Assembly: GCA_016178055.1 (NCBI GenBank)
Contig: JACOUC010000042.1
Coordinates: 1 to 38,302 of the forward strand
DNA length: 38,302 nucleotides
Direction: 5' to 3'
DNA from: Chlamydiota bacterium
Lineage (GTDB): Bacteria; Auribacterota; JACPWU01
Of the stretch, positions 7,039 to 15,709 are shown in pieces. The notes under the pieces were generated by a model, which saw nothing but the letters and a program-made list of their open reading frames with translations, was not told the origin of the DNA and ran no database searches. How positions within the stretch are numbered: position 1 is the first letter of the stretch; each line of letters starts with the position of its first letter. The position numbers were made by a program, and so were the translations under genes.

Positions 7039-7815
7039 ATGCAAGATTTTGAAGGAAAAATTTCTATTCTAATGCCCGCTTATAATGAGGCCAGTCACAT
7101 TGGAAAAAATGTGTTGGAGACTTGTAAGGTGGTTGAAGAGATTGGTATTAAAAATTATGAAATTATTGTGATTGATGATGGGAGTCAAGACGGTACCTTC
7201 GAGGCTGCTTTAAAAGTGGCACAGGATGGGCGAGTGTTGGTAAATAGAGTTAGTAAAAATTGTGGTAAGGGGGATGCTCTAAAAAAGGGTTATGGTTTTG
7301 CGACGGGAGACCTGGTTGTTTTCTTAGACTCAGATTTAGATCTTCATCCTCGTCAGATCAGAATTCTTTATGATATCATGAAAGAGAATGATGCGGATGT
7401 TGTGGTAGGATCCAAGCGGCATGCGGCTTCTGTTTTACAAAAATATCCGAAAAGGCGCCGGTTCATCAGCTATTCCTATAATCTTATGGTTCGAATTCTC
7501 TTTGCCTCTCAAATCAGCGATACCCAAACAGGGTTGAAACTTTTTAAACGAGAGGTGTTGGATGATATCTTCCATAGGATTCTTGTCAAGCGTTTTGCTT
7601 TTGATGTTGAGCTCTTGATGGTGGCGCATCATTTAGGTTATAAAATCATGGATGCGCCAGTGGTTCTCGATTTTAATCGCCCGCACCGGATGGGGAGGGT
7701 GAGACTCGGGGATATACTGAGGACGTGGCAAGACACCCTGGCCGTTTTTTATCGGCTTTACGTGAGAAAATGGTATGTCAAGTCCAATCGGTCTTTGAAC
7801 GAGAAGAATCATTGA
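7039..7815 (+). CDS. GT2 glycosyltransferase, polyprenyl-phosphate sugar synthase type (DPM1-like)
   Basis: A 258-residue GT-A fold enzyme of the dolichol-phosphate mannosyltransferase-like branch of GT2. ATG 7039 is chosen because GAGAAGGA at 7024-7031 is well spaced; an in-frame TTG at 7021 precedes that site. It shows ISILMPAYNEASHIGKNV, then IIVIDDGSQDGT, the GKGDALKKG acceptor loop and the metal-binding LDSDLD motif (about residue 98). The QTGLKLFKRE block is typical of this branch. No C-terminal membrane segments are present. It probably transfers a hexose from a nucleotide sugar onto polyprenyl phosphate, supplying a donor for the GT-C-like membrane proteins further along the cluster. 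The sugar is not determined. Confidence 0.88.
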   Translation: MQDFEGKISILMPAYNEASHIGKNVLETCKVVEEIGIKNYEIIVIDDGSQDGTFEAALKVAQDGRVLVNRVSKNCGKGDALKKGYGFATGDLVVFLDSDLDLHPRQIRILYDIMKENDADVVVGSKRHAASVLQKYPKRRRFISYSYNLMVRILFASQISDTQTGLKLFKREVLDDIFHRILVKRFAFDVELLMVAHHLGYKIMDAPVVLDFNRPHRMGRVRLGDILRTWQDTLAVFYRLYVRKWYVKSNRSLNEKNH

Positions 7816-7837
7816 TGAGAGGGAAGAGAGGAAATCT

Positions 7838-8869
7838 ATGCGTACGCTTGTGATTGGAGGAGCTGGTTTTATCGGCTCTAATCTTGCTTATGAACATTTG
7901 AAGAGAAGAGACGATGTAACCATTCTGGATAATTTCTCTCGTAAGGGGGCAGAATTAAATTTGAAATGGCTTAAATCTATTTCTCCTCATATGAAGGTGA
8001 TAAGAGCGGACATTCGATATCATCAGAGTCAACTTGAAAAGGCTGTTTCAAAGGCCGATTTGATCTATCATATGGCAGCACAGGTCGCTGTGACGACCTC
8101 TGTTCAGGATCCTAGAATGGATTTTGAGATGAATGCTTTAGGGACCTTTAATGTATTAGAAGCGATTCGTAAGAAAGGTGAGGATCCAATCTTATTTTTT
8201 GCATCTACGAATAAGGTATACGGAAAGATGGAGGATCTATCCATTCATGAATCGGTGACGCGTTATCAATTTCCCGCTTCGTTAAAAAATGGGATTGATG
8301 AAAATCAAGGCCTCGATTTTTATTCTCCTTACGGCTGTTCAAAGGGAGCTGCAGATCAATATGTTTTAGATTATGCTCGAATTTATGGATTGAGAACAGT
8401 TGTATTTAGACAGTCCTGTATCTACGGGTCGAGGCAGTTTGGGATTGAAGACCAAGGATGGATCGCTTGGTTTATCATTGCGTTAGTGTTGAATAAACCC
8501 ATTACCATTTACGGGGATGGGAAGCAGGTAAGGGATGTTTTGTATATTGAGGATCTTGTCCGTGCATTTCAGCTTGCAAGAAAGGCCATCAGTCGGACAA
8601 AGGGACAGGCATTTAATATCGGTGGGGGACCCCATTATACCTTGTCCGTATGGAAGGAGTTTTGCCCTATTCTAGAAAAAGTCATGGGAAAAAAGATCAA
8701 GGCATCCTATGATCAAGCCCGACCTGGTGACCAGTTGGTGTATGTTAGCAATATTAAGAAAGCCAAAAAGTATTTTGGATGGGAACCCCAAATTCCTGTA
8801 GAAAAGGGAATTCATCAATTGTATCGATGGGTTCTCGAAAATAAAAACTTACTTATGAAAATATTTTGA
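7838..8869 (+). CDS. CDP-paratose 2-epimerase-like NAD-dependent sugar epimerase
   Basis: A 343-residue extended short-chain dehydrogenase. It has a Rossmann GGAGFIGSN motif at residues 7-15, a FASTNKVYG strand with the catalytic Ser/Thr, and YGCSK with Tyr165 and Lys169. The block DENQGLDFYSPYGCSKGAAD plus RQSCIYGSRQFGIEDQGW and TIYGDGKQVRDVLY is the signature I associate with CDP-paratose/CDP-tyvelose 2-epimerases (RfbE/Tyv). In that pathway the enzyme interconverts C2 epimers of a CDP-dideoxyhexose. No other CDP-dideoxysugar genes are in the window, so the true substrate could be a different nucleotide sugar. It lies between GT2 and GT4 genes and is only 6 bp from the next start. Confidence 0.82.
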   Translation: MRTLVIGGAGFIGSNLAYEHLKRRDDVTILDNFSRKGAELNLKWLKSISPHMKVIRADIRYHQSQLEKAVSKADLIYHMAAQVAVTTSVQDPRMDFEMNALGTFNVLEAIRKKGEDPILFFASTNKVYGKMEDLSIHESVTRYQFPASLKNGIDENQGLDFYSPYGCSKGAADQYVLDYARIYGLRTVVFRQSCIYGSRQFGIEDQGWIAWFIIALVLNKPITIYGDGKQVRDVLYIEDLVRAFQLARKAISRTKGQAFNIGGGPHYTLSVWKEFCPILEKVMGKKIKASYDQARPGDQLVYVSNIKKAKKYFGWEPQIPVEKGIHQLYRWVLENKNLLMKIF

Positions 8870-8874
8870 TTTGA

Positions 8875-9981
8875 ATGGATATCCTTATTTTTAATTGGAA
8901 AGATCTTGATCATCCAGAAGTAGGAGGAGCTGAGGTTATCACATTTGAGCTTGCAAGACGTCTAGTCCGAGATGGACATCATGTCACTTGGTTTTGTCAA
9001 CATGTCAAAAACCTTCCGAGCGAAAGTGTTGTTTCGGGTATTAAGATTGTGAGAAGAGGAGGGACTTTATCGACTTACTTTTGTGGATACCGATACTATC
9101 GGTCACTTCATAAAAAACCAGATTTGGTGATTGACATGTTGAACACCCTCTTTTGGCAAACGCCTCTTTATGTGAGAGGTAATGTTTTCGCCTATGTCAA
9201 TCAACTCGCACAAGAGGTTTTTTTCTATGAACTTCCCAAATGGATAGCGGCGGTGGCTTATTTTTTGGAACGGTTTCAATTCTTAAGTTATCGGCGGACC
9301 CCCTTCCTCTGTTATTCGAGAAGTACCCAGGGAGATTTGACCCAGGTGGGTATTCCTCTAAAAAATGTGAGGGTATTTCCCATGGGTTTAGACCACGAGC
9401 GATATCAACCTGGGGAAAAAGCAAGCTTTCCTCTCTTTCTTTGTGTGAGCCGTTTGGTTCGTATGAAGCGGGTGGACCTGTGTATTCATGCTATGCAAGA
9501 GCTGGTTCGAAAGCATCCTCAAGCGAAACTATGCATTATGGGATATGGCTATGAAAGGAAGAGATTAGAGAAAATTTGTCATGAATTATCTTTAAATGGG
9601 AATGTTTATTTTCATGATCAGGATGTTCTTTTTTTTGAGAAAAACAGTCGGGATCAAAAGGTTTTTCTCATGCAAAAGGCATGGGCATTGCTGATGCCCT
9701 CGGCAAAAGAAGGATGGGGAATGACGGTAACAGAGTCTGCTGCATGTGGGACCCCTGCAATTGTTTCAAGGGTCTCGGGATTGATTGATTCGGTGGTGGA
9801 AGGACGTACGGGAATTATTTTATCAAAAAATCCAACGTCGAAAGAGCTCTGTGAGGCCATGAGTCAAATCATCGAAGATGTTTCATTTCGAGAAACCCTT
9901 TCAAAAAATGCGATTGAGTGGAGTCAGAATTTTGAGTGGGAAAAAAGTTATCAAAACTTCAAAGAACTCATTATACAATAG
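8875..9981 (+). CDS. GT4 glycosyltransferase
   Basis: A 368-residue GT4 glycosyltransferase. The N-terminal domain begins MDILIFNWKDLDHPEVGGAE, continuing into FELARRLVRDGH, a very typical GT4 opening with the GGAE loop. The C-terminal domain has CVSRLVRMKRVD and the EX7E motif EGWGMTVTE near residue 280, followed by ACGTPAIVS. It starts 6 bp after the epimerase stop, so co-expression is likely and it may use that epimerase's product; that link is inference. The sequence just upstream of the ATG (TTTTGATTTGA) lacks a good Shine-Dalgarno site, consistent with translation by reinitiation. It is followed by a GT2 after 15 bp. Confidence 0.92.
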   Translation: MDILIFNWKDLDHPEVGGAEVITFELARRLVRDGHHVTWFCQHVKNLPSESVVSGIKIVRRGGTLSTYFCGYRYYRSLHKKPDLVIDMLNTLFWQTPLYVRGNVFAYVNQLAQEVFFYELPKWIAAVAYFLERFQFLSYRRTPFLCYSRSTQGDLTQVGIPLKNVRVFPMGLDHERYQPGEKASFPLFLCVSRLVRMKRVDLCIHAMQELVRKHPQAKLCIMGYGYERKRLEKICHELSLNGNVYFHDQDVLFFEKNSRDQKVFLMQKAWALLMPSAKEGWGMTVTESAACGTPAIVSRVSGLIDSVVEGRTGIILSKNPTSKELCEAMSQIIEDVSFRETLSKNAIEWSQNFEWEKSYQNFKELIIQ

Positions 9982-9996
9982 GGTGTGTGAAGGTCT

Positions 9997-10836
9997 ATGC
10001 AAGAACAAAAAACGGATTTTTTTGTCTCGGTCATTGTTCCCACGAGAAATTCAGCTTCTTTTTTAGAGCCGTGCTTGAAGAGTATTCGTGATCAGGCTTA
10101 TCGATGTTTTGAGCTCATTGTTGTCGATAATTATTCAACGGATCGGACGTCTCAGATCGCTCAAAAATATGCCGATCAATTTTTAAAGAGAGGCCCTGAA
10201 CGAAGTGCTCAGAGAAATTTTGGAGTTCGTCATTCGAAGGGAATGTATGTTCTCATCATAGATTCAGATATGATCTTGAATCCTAGAGTCATGGAGGGTT
10301 GTGTAGAAAGGGTGAGGAATGATTCTCGAGTGAGAGCAGTGGTGATTCCAGAGGTTTCTATCGGTGAAGGTTTTTGGGCAAAATGTAAGGCCCTTGAGAG
10401 GAGTTGCTATGTGGGAGACGATTCAATGGAGGCGGCAAGATTTTTTGATAAAGGGGTTTTTGAAGAACTGGGTGGGTATGATGAAAACATTCATGGTGGA
10501 GGAGAAGACTGGGATTTGCCAGAACGGGTTAAAGGGGTTGGACATGGAATAGGTCGTATTCCCTATTTCATTGAGCATATGGAAGGGAATTTGAGACTTT
10601 TTGAAACCATGAGGACAAAATATTATTATGGAAAGACAATCGGTTTATACATTCGTAAGCAGCCCGTGCATGCGAAACAGAAATTGCGACTGTTTCGTCC
10701 TGCTTTCTTTCGGCATCGATTGACACTATTACGTCATCCGATTCTTTCCTTAGGGATGATTTTTATGAAATTTTGTGAGTTCCTCGCAGGGGGTTTGGGA
10801 TCTTTAAACTCAAGGGTGAAAGGGGTTCAGGGATGA
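9997..10836 (+). CDS. GT2 glycosyltransferase
   Basis: A 279-residue GT-A family 2 glycosyltransferase. The N-terminus carries [20 protein letters not shown], then [13 protein letters not shown] and the metal-binding DSDMIL segment. [19 protein letters not shown] near the middle corresponds to the acceptor/catalytic base region (ED). A weak hydrophobic stretch near the C-terminus could associate with the membrane, but no full transmembrane domain is evident. Its stop overlaps the start of the GDP-fucose-synthase-like gene (ATGA), so the two are likely made together. Use of a deoxy-sugar donor from that neighbour is possible but not shown by the sequence. Confidence 0.9.
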   Translation: MQEQKTDFFVSVIVPTRNSASFLEPCLKSIRDQAYRCFELIVVDNYSTDRTSQIAQKYADQFLKRGPERSAQRNFGVRHSKGMYVLIIDSDMILNPRVMEGCVERVRNDSRVRAVVIPEVSIGEGFWAKCKALERSCYVGDDSMEAARFFDKGVFEELGGYDENIHGGGEDWDLPERVKGVGHGIGRIPYFIEHMEGNLRLFETMRTKYYYGKTIGLYIRKQPVHAKQKLRLFRPAFFRHRLTLLRHPILSLGMIFMKFCEFLAGGLGSLNSRVKGVQG

Positions 10837-11795
10837 GTGATTTTTGGAAGAATCAATCTGTTGTTGTGACAGGAGGAGGGGGTTTTCTAGGGACTCATGT
10901 CGTCAATCGCTTCATTCAAGAGGGTTGTAAAGATGTCTATTCTGTGAAATCATCCGAATATGATTTGCGGGATGGAGGAGACATTGTTCATCTTTTTCGC
11001 AAGACTCAGCCTGATTGTCTCATTCATTTAGCGGCGGTGGTGGGTGGCATTGGTGCCAATATGAAACATCCAGGAAAGTTTTTCTATGACAATGCCATGA
11101 TGGGAATTCAACTCATTGAGCAAGCAAGGATTTTCAAAATCAAAAAGATAGTTCTTCTAGGTACGGTGTGTGCCTATCCAAAATTTACGCCGGTTCCATT
11201 TAGGGAAGAAAATCTTTGGAATGGATATCCAGAAGAAACCAATGCCCCTTATGGCTTAGCTAAGAAAATGTTGTTGGTTCAATCTCAGGCCTATCGACAA
11301 GAGTATGGATTGAATAGCATTTATCTATTGCCGGTCAATCTCTATGGTCCAGGCGATAACTTTGATTCGGAATCGTCTCATGTCATTCCAGCCTTGGTCA
11401 AAAAATGTTTGGAGGCCATTTCTGAGGAACGGGATGAAATAGGCGTTTGGGGAACGGGAAGCGCCTCGCGTGAATTCCTCTATGTTGAGGATGCGGCGGA
11501 GGGAATCGTTTTGGCTGCTGAAAAATATAACAAAGCTGGCCCTATCAACCTTGGGTCTGGAATGGAAATCACCATTAAGGATTTGATTTTTTTAATTGCA
11601 GAGTTAACCGGATTTAAAGGGAAAATTGTTTGGGATCATACGAAACCGAATGGGCAGCCCCGCCGCTCTCTGGAGATAAGCCAGGCTGAAAACGAATTTT
11701 CCTTTAAGGCAAAGACGCCGTTCCGTGAAGGGTTAAAAAGAACAATTGAATGGTACAGAAGTAAAATGGTTAATGAATCCATTGCAAAACCTTAA
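10833..11795 (+). CDS. fcl: GDP-L-fucose synthase-like epimerase/reductase
   Basis: A 320-residue extended SDR matching the GDP-L-fucose synthase (Fcl/WcaG) family in length and key blocks. It has [13 protein letters not shown] near the N-terminus, [20 protein letters not shown] carrying the conserved catalytic Cys, YGLAKK (Tyr140 and Lys144), [10 protein letters not shown] and [11 protein letters not shown]. The family converts GDP-4-keto-6-deoxymannose to GDP-L-fucose with NADPH. The usual partner, GDP-mannose 4,6-dehydratase, is not in this window and must be elsewhere if the assignment is right. Its 3' end overlaps the next GT4 by 23 bp. A related 6-deoxy or heptose epimerase function is a possible alternative. 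Confidence 0.85.
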   Translation: MSDFWKNQSVVVTGGGGFLGTHVVNRFIQEGCKDVYSVKSSEYDLRDGGDIVHLFRKTQPDCLIHLAAVVGGIGANMKHPGKFFYDNAMMGIQLIEQARIFKIKKIVLLGTVCAYPKFTPVPFREENLWNGYPEETNAPYGLAKKMLLVQSQAYRQEYGLNSIYLLPVNLYGPGDNFDSESSHVIPALVKKCLEAISEERDEIGVWGTGSASREFLYVEDAAEGIVLAAEKYNKAGPINLGSGMEITIKDLIFLIAELTGFKGKIVWDHTKPNGQPRRSLEISQAENEFSFKAKTPFREGLKRTIEWYRSKMVNESIAKP

Positions 11796-12939
11796 TGTTG
11801 TGATCGTAAGTCATATAGCAACTTCAGGTCCTGCACATGACTTGAGGGATTATTTAATTCCCAAGGTCAAGCGCCTTATTTTTATAGGGCATCCGCTGTT
11901 ATTTCTTCCTTCAACCCGTAAGAGCAGATCTTGCTGTGAAAAGTATGTGAATGGTAAAAGGACAAAATTAAGAAGGGCGCCGCTCTTCAAAGGACCGGAG
12001 TTACTCCTTTATTTAAAAGATTGCTTGTACAGTTTCTTTTGGGTTCTCTTGAGTGGGAAAAAATATGATCTTTGGATTGGTTTGGGAAATATCAATGCTT
12101 GGATGGGTTGGTTCTTAAAGAAAATAGGTGTGGTGAGGAGGGTTATTTTTTTTAGCATCGATTATGTGCCGGTGAGGTTTACCAATCAGTGGGTGAATAG
12201 GTTTTATCATTGGATTGATGGATGGGTTTATCGCTCGTGCGATTTCACTTGGAATCTCTCTGAGAGGATGATCGAAGCCCGTGAGAAAATTGGGCTTTGT
12301 CGAGAGGTCAAACATAAGGTGGTCCCCCACGGGGTTCATTTTGAAAGGATTCAGCGGTTACCCTTTGAAAAAATTCATCGCAATGAAATCGTTTTTATGG
12401 GAACGCTTCTTGAAAAGCAAGGGATTCAATATCTGATTCGGGCCCTGCCCCTGGTCCGTGATGTGATTTCAGAGGTGACCCTGACTGTCATAGGAGCAGG
12501 TCCTTATGAGAAGGATCTTAAGAAATTGGTTCAATCTCTCAATCTAAACGATCAGATCCATTTTCTCGGGTACATTGAAAATCATCAGGAGCTCGAGAAT
12601 ATATTGTGTCAAGGGGCGTTGGCCATCGCCCTCTATGAGACCCGCGATGGCAATTTTTCTTATTATGCAGATCCAGGGAAATTGAAAAATTATTTAGCTG
12701 CAGGACTTCCTGTCTTGATGACCGATGTGCCGTCCATTGCTCAGGAGATGGTCAGGAATCATTGTGGAATGATTGTTTCATTAAACAGCCCTGATATTGC
12801 TCAGGCGGTTATTCATCTTTTGAAGTCAGATGAGACTTTAAAAGGATATCGCAGGAATGCCATTCAGTTTGCTTCTCAGTACGAATGGAGTGAAGTTTTT
12901 AAGAAGGCATTCGAGTCTTGTTTTAAGGAGAATATATGA
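11773..12939 (+). CDS. GT4-like glycosyltransferase lacking the EX7E motif
   Basis: A 388-residue GT-B glycosyltransferase. ATG 11773 is chosen over an in-frame TTG at 11746 because the domain begins soon after it ([21 protein letters not shown]); neither has a strong ribosome site, and the gene overlaps the upstream stop by 23 bp. The donor half has [19 protein letters not shown], then [20 protein letters not shown]. The usual EX7E is absent, replaced by the DPxK...YLA form seen in some GT4 subgroups, so the donor-binding geometry probably follows that subgroup. Its stop is coupled to the methyltransferase start (ATGA). Substrate unknown. Confidence 0.86.
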   Translation: MNPLQNLNVVIVSHIATSGPAHDLRDYLIPKVKRLIFIGHPLLFLPSTRKSRSCCEKYVNGKRTKLRRAPLFKGPELLLYLKDCLYSFFWVLLSGKKYDLWIGLGNINAWMGWFLKKIGVVRRVIFFSIDYVPVRFTNQWVNRFYHWIDGWVYRSCDFTWNLSERMIEAREKIGLCREVKHKVVPHGVHFERIQRLPFEKIHRNEIVFMGTLLEKQGIQYLIRALPLVRDVISEVTLTVIGAGPYEKDLKKLVQSLNLNDQIHFLGYIENHQELENILCQGALAIALYETRDGNFSYYADPGKLKNYLAAGLPVLMTDVPSIAQEMVRNHCGMIVSLNSPDIAQAVIHLLKSDETLKGYRRNAIQFASQYEWSEVFKKAFESCFKENI

Positions 12940-13568
12940 CAGATGCAGAAGGCCTGTTAGAGTTTCGAAATCGTGTTTTGAAGAAGTCAGGTGTTTTAGA
13001 CTTTCAAGGCGAAAGGGTTTTGGATTTAGGGTGTGGGGATGGATTAGACACCCATTTATTGTCGCGATCTTTTAAGGAATGTATTGGCTCTGACTTACAG
13101 GTCCATGAAGGATGGGGTGAGCGGGTCGGGAACCCCTCTTTAAAATTTTTGGTGGCGAATGCCCATCATCCCCCTCTGAAGAAATTTATGTTTGATGTTA
13201 TTTTTATGAAGGATATTCTTCATCATTCGGGAGATCCAGAAAATGTTTTAAGAGGTCTTCAGTCTGTTGTGAAACCGGGGGGAGTTTTTGTGATTGTGGA
13301 GGCGAATCGATATAACCCTATTTTTTATGTACACATGACCCAAATGCTGGGTCATGATCATTTCACCAAGCGTTTTTTTAGAAGACTCATCCTAAAGGTT
13401 TTTCCAGAGGATGTTGTCTGCTTTAAAGAATTCGAGGCCCATTATTTTCCAACGCACAATCGAATCTTAAAAGCCTTGATTCAATTTTCTGAAACTGGAT
13501 TGGAGCGAGCTCGGATCTTTAAGTCGTTTCTTTCTTATAATGCGGCGATTGTATCTTGTCGGGAATAG
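12936..13568 (+). CDS. SAM-dependent methyltransferase (class I)
   Basis: A 210-residue Rossmann-fold methyltransferase. Motif I is RVLDLGCGDGLDTHLL near residue 30, followed by an acidic SDLQ at strand 2, FDVIFMKDILHH for motif IV and VKPGGVFVIVE for motif V. This is the Methyltransf_11/25 pattern. It probably methylates a sugar hydroxyl or a lipid-linked intermediate of the glycan. The start overlaps the preceding GT4 stop (ATGA) and it runs into the following GT2, whose start region overlaps or nearly touches this gene's end. A second methyltransferase is at 14626, with a GT2 between them. The methyl acceptor cannot be identified. Confidence 0.88.
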   Translation: MTDAEGLLEFRNRVLKKSGVLDFQGERVLDLGCGDGLDTHLLSRSFKECIGSDLQVHEGWGERVGNPSLKFLVANAHHPPLKKFMFDVIFMKDILHHSGDPENVLRGLQSVVKPGGVFVIVEANRYNPIFYVHMTQMLGHDHFTKRFFRRLILKVFPEDVVCFKEFEAHYFPTHNRILKALIQFSETGLERARIFKSFLSYNAAIVSCRE

Positions 13569-13579
13569 GAATGTTGAGT

Positions 13580-14614
13580 ATGGAATCAGATCAGTTGCAG
13601 GTTTCTATTGTTGTCGTTAATTGGAACGGGAAAAGCCTGTTAGAAAAGTGCCTATCTTCCCTTTTTGAGGGGGATGATCAAAATTTTGAAATTATTTTTG
13701 TGGACAATGGCTCGGTGGATGGAAGCGTCGACTTTGTTGCGGGAAGATTTCCACAGATTAAGATTGTCAGAAATCAGAGTAATCTTGGGTTTGCAATAGC
13801 CAATAATATCGGCGCCCAAAATGCCTCAGGGGCTTTTTTATTATTTCTTAATAATGATACCATTGTTGAAAAGGATTTTCTTTCGAAGCTGATAGAAGGG
13901 ATCAAAGATGAGGAAGAAGTAGCTGCCTGCCAACCTAAGATTAAGGTTTTAGGGCGTCCGACCTATCTAGATTCTGCAGGATCCTTTCCGACCCTAACAG
14001 GTTTTTTGCGGCACGATGGAATTCGTGAGGTGGATGTTGGGCAGTATGATCAGGTTAAAGAAATTTTTTCTCCAAAGGGGGCCTGTCTCTTGATTCGTAA
14101 AGATATCTTTCAAGCGGTGGGCGGATTTGACGAAGATTTTTTTTGCTATTTTGAAGAAACCGATCTTGCTTGGAGAATCTGGCTTTATGGATATAGAATC
14201 CTCTTAATTCCTCAGGCCGTGATCTATCATAAAGGGGGAGCGACCTCAGAAAAATTAGATTTTAGTTTTGTTCAGTATCACTCGAATAAGAACAGAATCA
14301 ACTCCTACTTAAAAAACTTAAGTATTGCAAATTTACTCTGGCTCTTGCCACTTCATTTGACCCTTTACTTTTTTCTGATGGTGTACTCAGCCTTGTTTTT
14401 TAAATTTGATCGAGTGAGTGTCTTGATCAAGGCCCTTCTATGGAATTTCTTTGGTTTTTCAGCTACTTTGAAAAAAAGGCGTTTTGTACAAACTCAGGTG
14501 AGAAGACGTTCTGATGGTGAAGTTTTTAAGGGTAAGATGGCTTCTATTCCTTGGAAAGAGTATGGGAAGGGGGCTCTTTATTTTTTGAATCCAAAATTTT
14601 TTCGTGAATCATAA
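13580..14614 (+). CDS. GT2 glycosyltransferase, rhamnosyltransferase-like
   Basis: A 344-residue GT2 enzyme. ATG 13580 is preferred because AGGA (13567-13570) is well placed nine bases upstream; in-frame starts at 13556 and 13571 are possible but worse placed. It shows VSIVVVNWNGKSLLEKCLSS, then VDNGSVDGS, NLGFAIANNIGA, LFLNNDTIVE in the metal site, and GGFDEDFFCYFEETDLAWR. That pattern is typical of the WbbL/rhamnosyltransferase branch. A hydrophobic C-terminal segment (residues about 255-285) likely anchors it to the membrane. Rhamnose is only the family's common donor; no dTDP-rhamnose genes are in this window. Confidence 0.9.
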   Translation: MESDQLQVSIVVVNWNGKSLLEKCLSSLFEGDDQNFEIIFVDNGSVDGSVDFVAGRFPQIKIVRNQSNLGFAIANNIGAQNASGAFLLFLNNDTIVEKDFLSKLIEGIKDEEEVAACQPKIKVLGRPTYLDSAGSFPTLTGFLRHDGIREVDVGQYDQVKEIFSPKGACLLIRKDIFQAVGGFDEDFFCYFEETDLAWRIWLYGYRILLIPQAVIYHKGGATSEKLDFSFVQYHSNKNRINSYLKNLSIANLLWLLPLHLTLYFFLMVYSALFFKFDRVSVLIKALLWNFFGFSATLKKRRFVQTQVRRRSDGEVFKGKMASIPWKEYGKGALYFLNPKFFRES

Positions 14615-14625
14615 AGGTTAAACTC

Positions 14626-15498
14626 ATGTCATTAGAACTCAATCTTACAAGGTCAGGAACGATGGAAAATAGATCAGAGCAAATCGCCTCGCTTTTAAAA
14701 AATACTTATGATATGGCCTTAAAAAGAAGGGCTGCCCGTCTTTTAAGTGGACTAGAGGTTTTTGAGGGGGCAAGGATTTTAGATTTGGGGTGTGGAGATG
14801 GTTTTTATCTTCACTTGCTTTCAGAATTGGGAAATTACGATTTATATGGAATCGATCCTGATGACAGGGCCTTGAAATCGGCAAAGAGAAATTTGGCAGA
14901 TAAAAAGATCGATTTAAGGCAGGGAAAGATAGAAACCCTTCCTTACGAAGATCATTTTTTTGATCGAATCATTCTTTCAGAAGTGCTGGAGCATTTGCAG
15001 GACGATCGTTTAGGACTCAAGGATTGTTATCGAGTTTTGAAGCCTGGAGGAATCGTGATCGCAACCGTTCCTCATGCCCATTATCCCTTTTTCTGGGATC
15101 CCCTTAATAAATTCTTAGAAGTCTTCTTCAACTTTCATATTCGGAAGGGGTTTTTTTCAGGTTTTTGGTTTGATCATAAAAGGTTGTATCGTCCCGAAGA
15201 GTTGAGATCCATTTTCGAGAAGGAAAAATGGATTGTCTTGGAGCTTGTTAAGCTGACGCACTATTGTTTGCCTTTCAACCACTATCTCCTAAATATAGGG
15301 GCACGCTTGCTTCAGGGTCGTAAACTTCCTCAAAATCTTGCTCGCAGTGTTAGCAAGTTTGAGATAGAAGGTTCAGAGACAAAGGGGAAGAGGCTGATGG
15401 ATTATGTAAGGGATTTTTTGATATGGGTTGACTCTTTTAATGACCGATTGACTCAACCTCATTCTGCTGTAGGCCTTTTTATCAAGTGTAAAAAGTAA
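14626..15498 (+). CDS. SAM-dependent methyltransferase (class I)
   Basis: A 290-residue class I methyltransferase. Motif I is ARILDLGCGDGFYLHLL near residue 50, then YGIDPDDRAL with the ribose-binding acid, FDRIILSEVLEHLQDD for motif IV, and LKPGGIVIATVPH for motif V. The long C-terminal extension (residues about 170-290) contains aromatic and basic stretches such as FFSGFWFDHKRLYRPEELR, which is common in methyltransferases within glycan clusters. It lies 11 bp after the GT2 stop. The last codons are followed directly by a MITE-like element, so this gene may end a transcriptional segment. The acceptor is unknown; sugar methylation is the likely role. Confidence 0.88.
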   Translation: MSLELNLTRSGTMENRSEQIASLLKNTYDMALKRRAARLLSGLEVFEGARILDLGCGDGFYLHLLSELGNYDLYGIDPDDRALKSAKRNLADKKIDLRQGKIETLPYEDHFFDRIILSEVLEHLQDDRLGLKDCYRVLKPGGIVIATVPHAHYPFFWDPLNKFLEVFFNFHIRKGFFSGFWFDHKRLYRPEELRSIFEKEKWIVLELVKLTHYCLPFNHYLLNIGARLLQGRKLPQNLARSVSKFEIEGSETKGKRLMDYVRDFLIWVDSFNDRLTQPHSAVGLFIKCKK

Positions 15499-15504
15499 GC
15501 CGTG

Positions 15505-15697
15505 TTTTAAACCCTAAAACCGAAATTGGCGCGTGAACCGAGACGCAAGAGCTTGAGCCAGATTGGCCTGAAGACAAGGTCCCCGAAGGGGGAAACGTAG
15601 GCATACATTGACAGATGTCTGTCGAGGCTTTCTGAAGGCCAAGGTGGCCAAGATCTTGCGTCGAATTCCGCGATCCAATTTCGGTTTTAGGGTTAAA
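15505..15697. mobile_element. MITE-like element, almost fully self-complementary
   Basis: This fills most of a 211-bp gap. The outer arms contain a perfect 20-bp match, AACCCTAAAACCGAAATTGG at 15510-15529 against its complement at 15675-15694, extended to about 24 bp with one indel. A second pair of arms follows inside: GACGCAAGAGCTTGAGCC... (15542-15569) pairs with ...GGCCAAGATCTTGCGTC (15636-15662). The centre carries two small hairpins, CCCC-GAA-GGGG (15581-15591) and GACAG-ATGT-CTGTC (15610-15623). TTAA occurs at both edges (15507-15510 and 15693-15696) and could be a target duplication. No protein is encoded, so it would need an outside transposase. Confidence 0.75.
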
Positions 15698-15709
15698 CCC
15701 TTCAATGAG

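Noticed and set aside
15505-15697. Integron attC site
   Set aside because: A GTTAAAC sits at the right edge, which fits the core-site pattern, but the arms are too long and too perfect, the left core site does not match, and there is no integrase or cassette array.
15608-15709. N-terminal extension of the GT4 ending at 16882
   Set aside because: It is read through the self-complementary element; the enzyme domain begins after ATG 15710.
15499-15709. tRNA or other structured RNA gene in the hairpin-rich gap
   Set aside because: There is no cloverleaf, T-loop or CCA-like end; the structure is explained by terminal inverted repeats.
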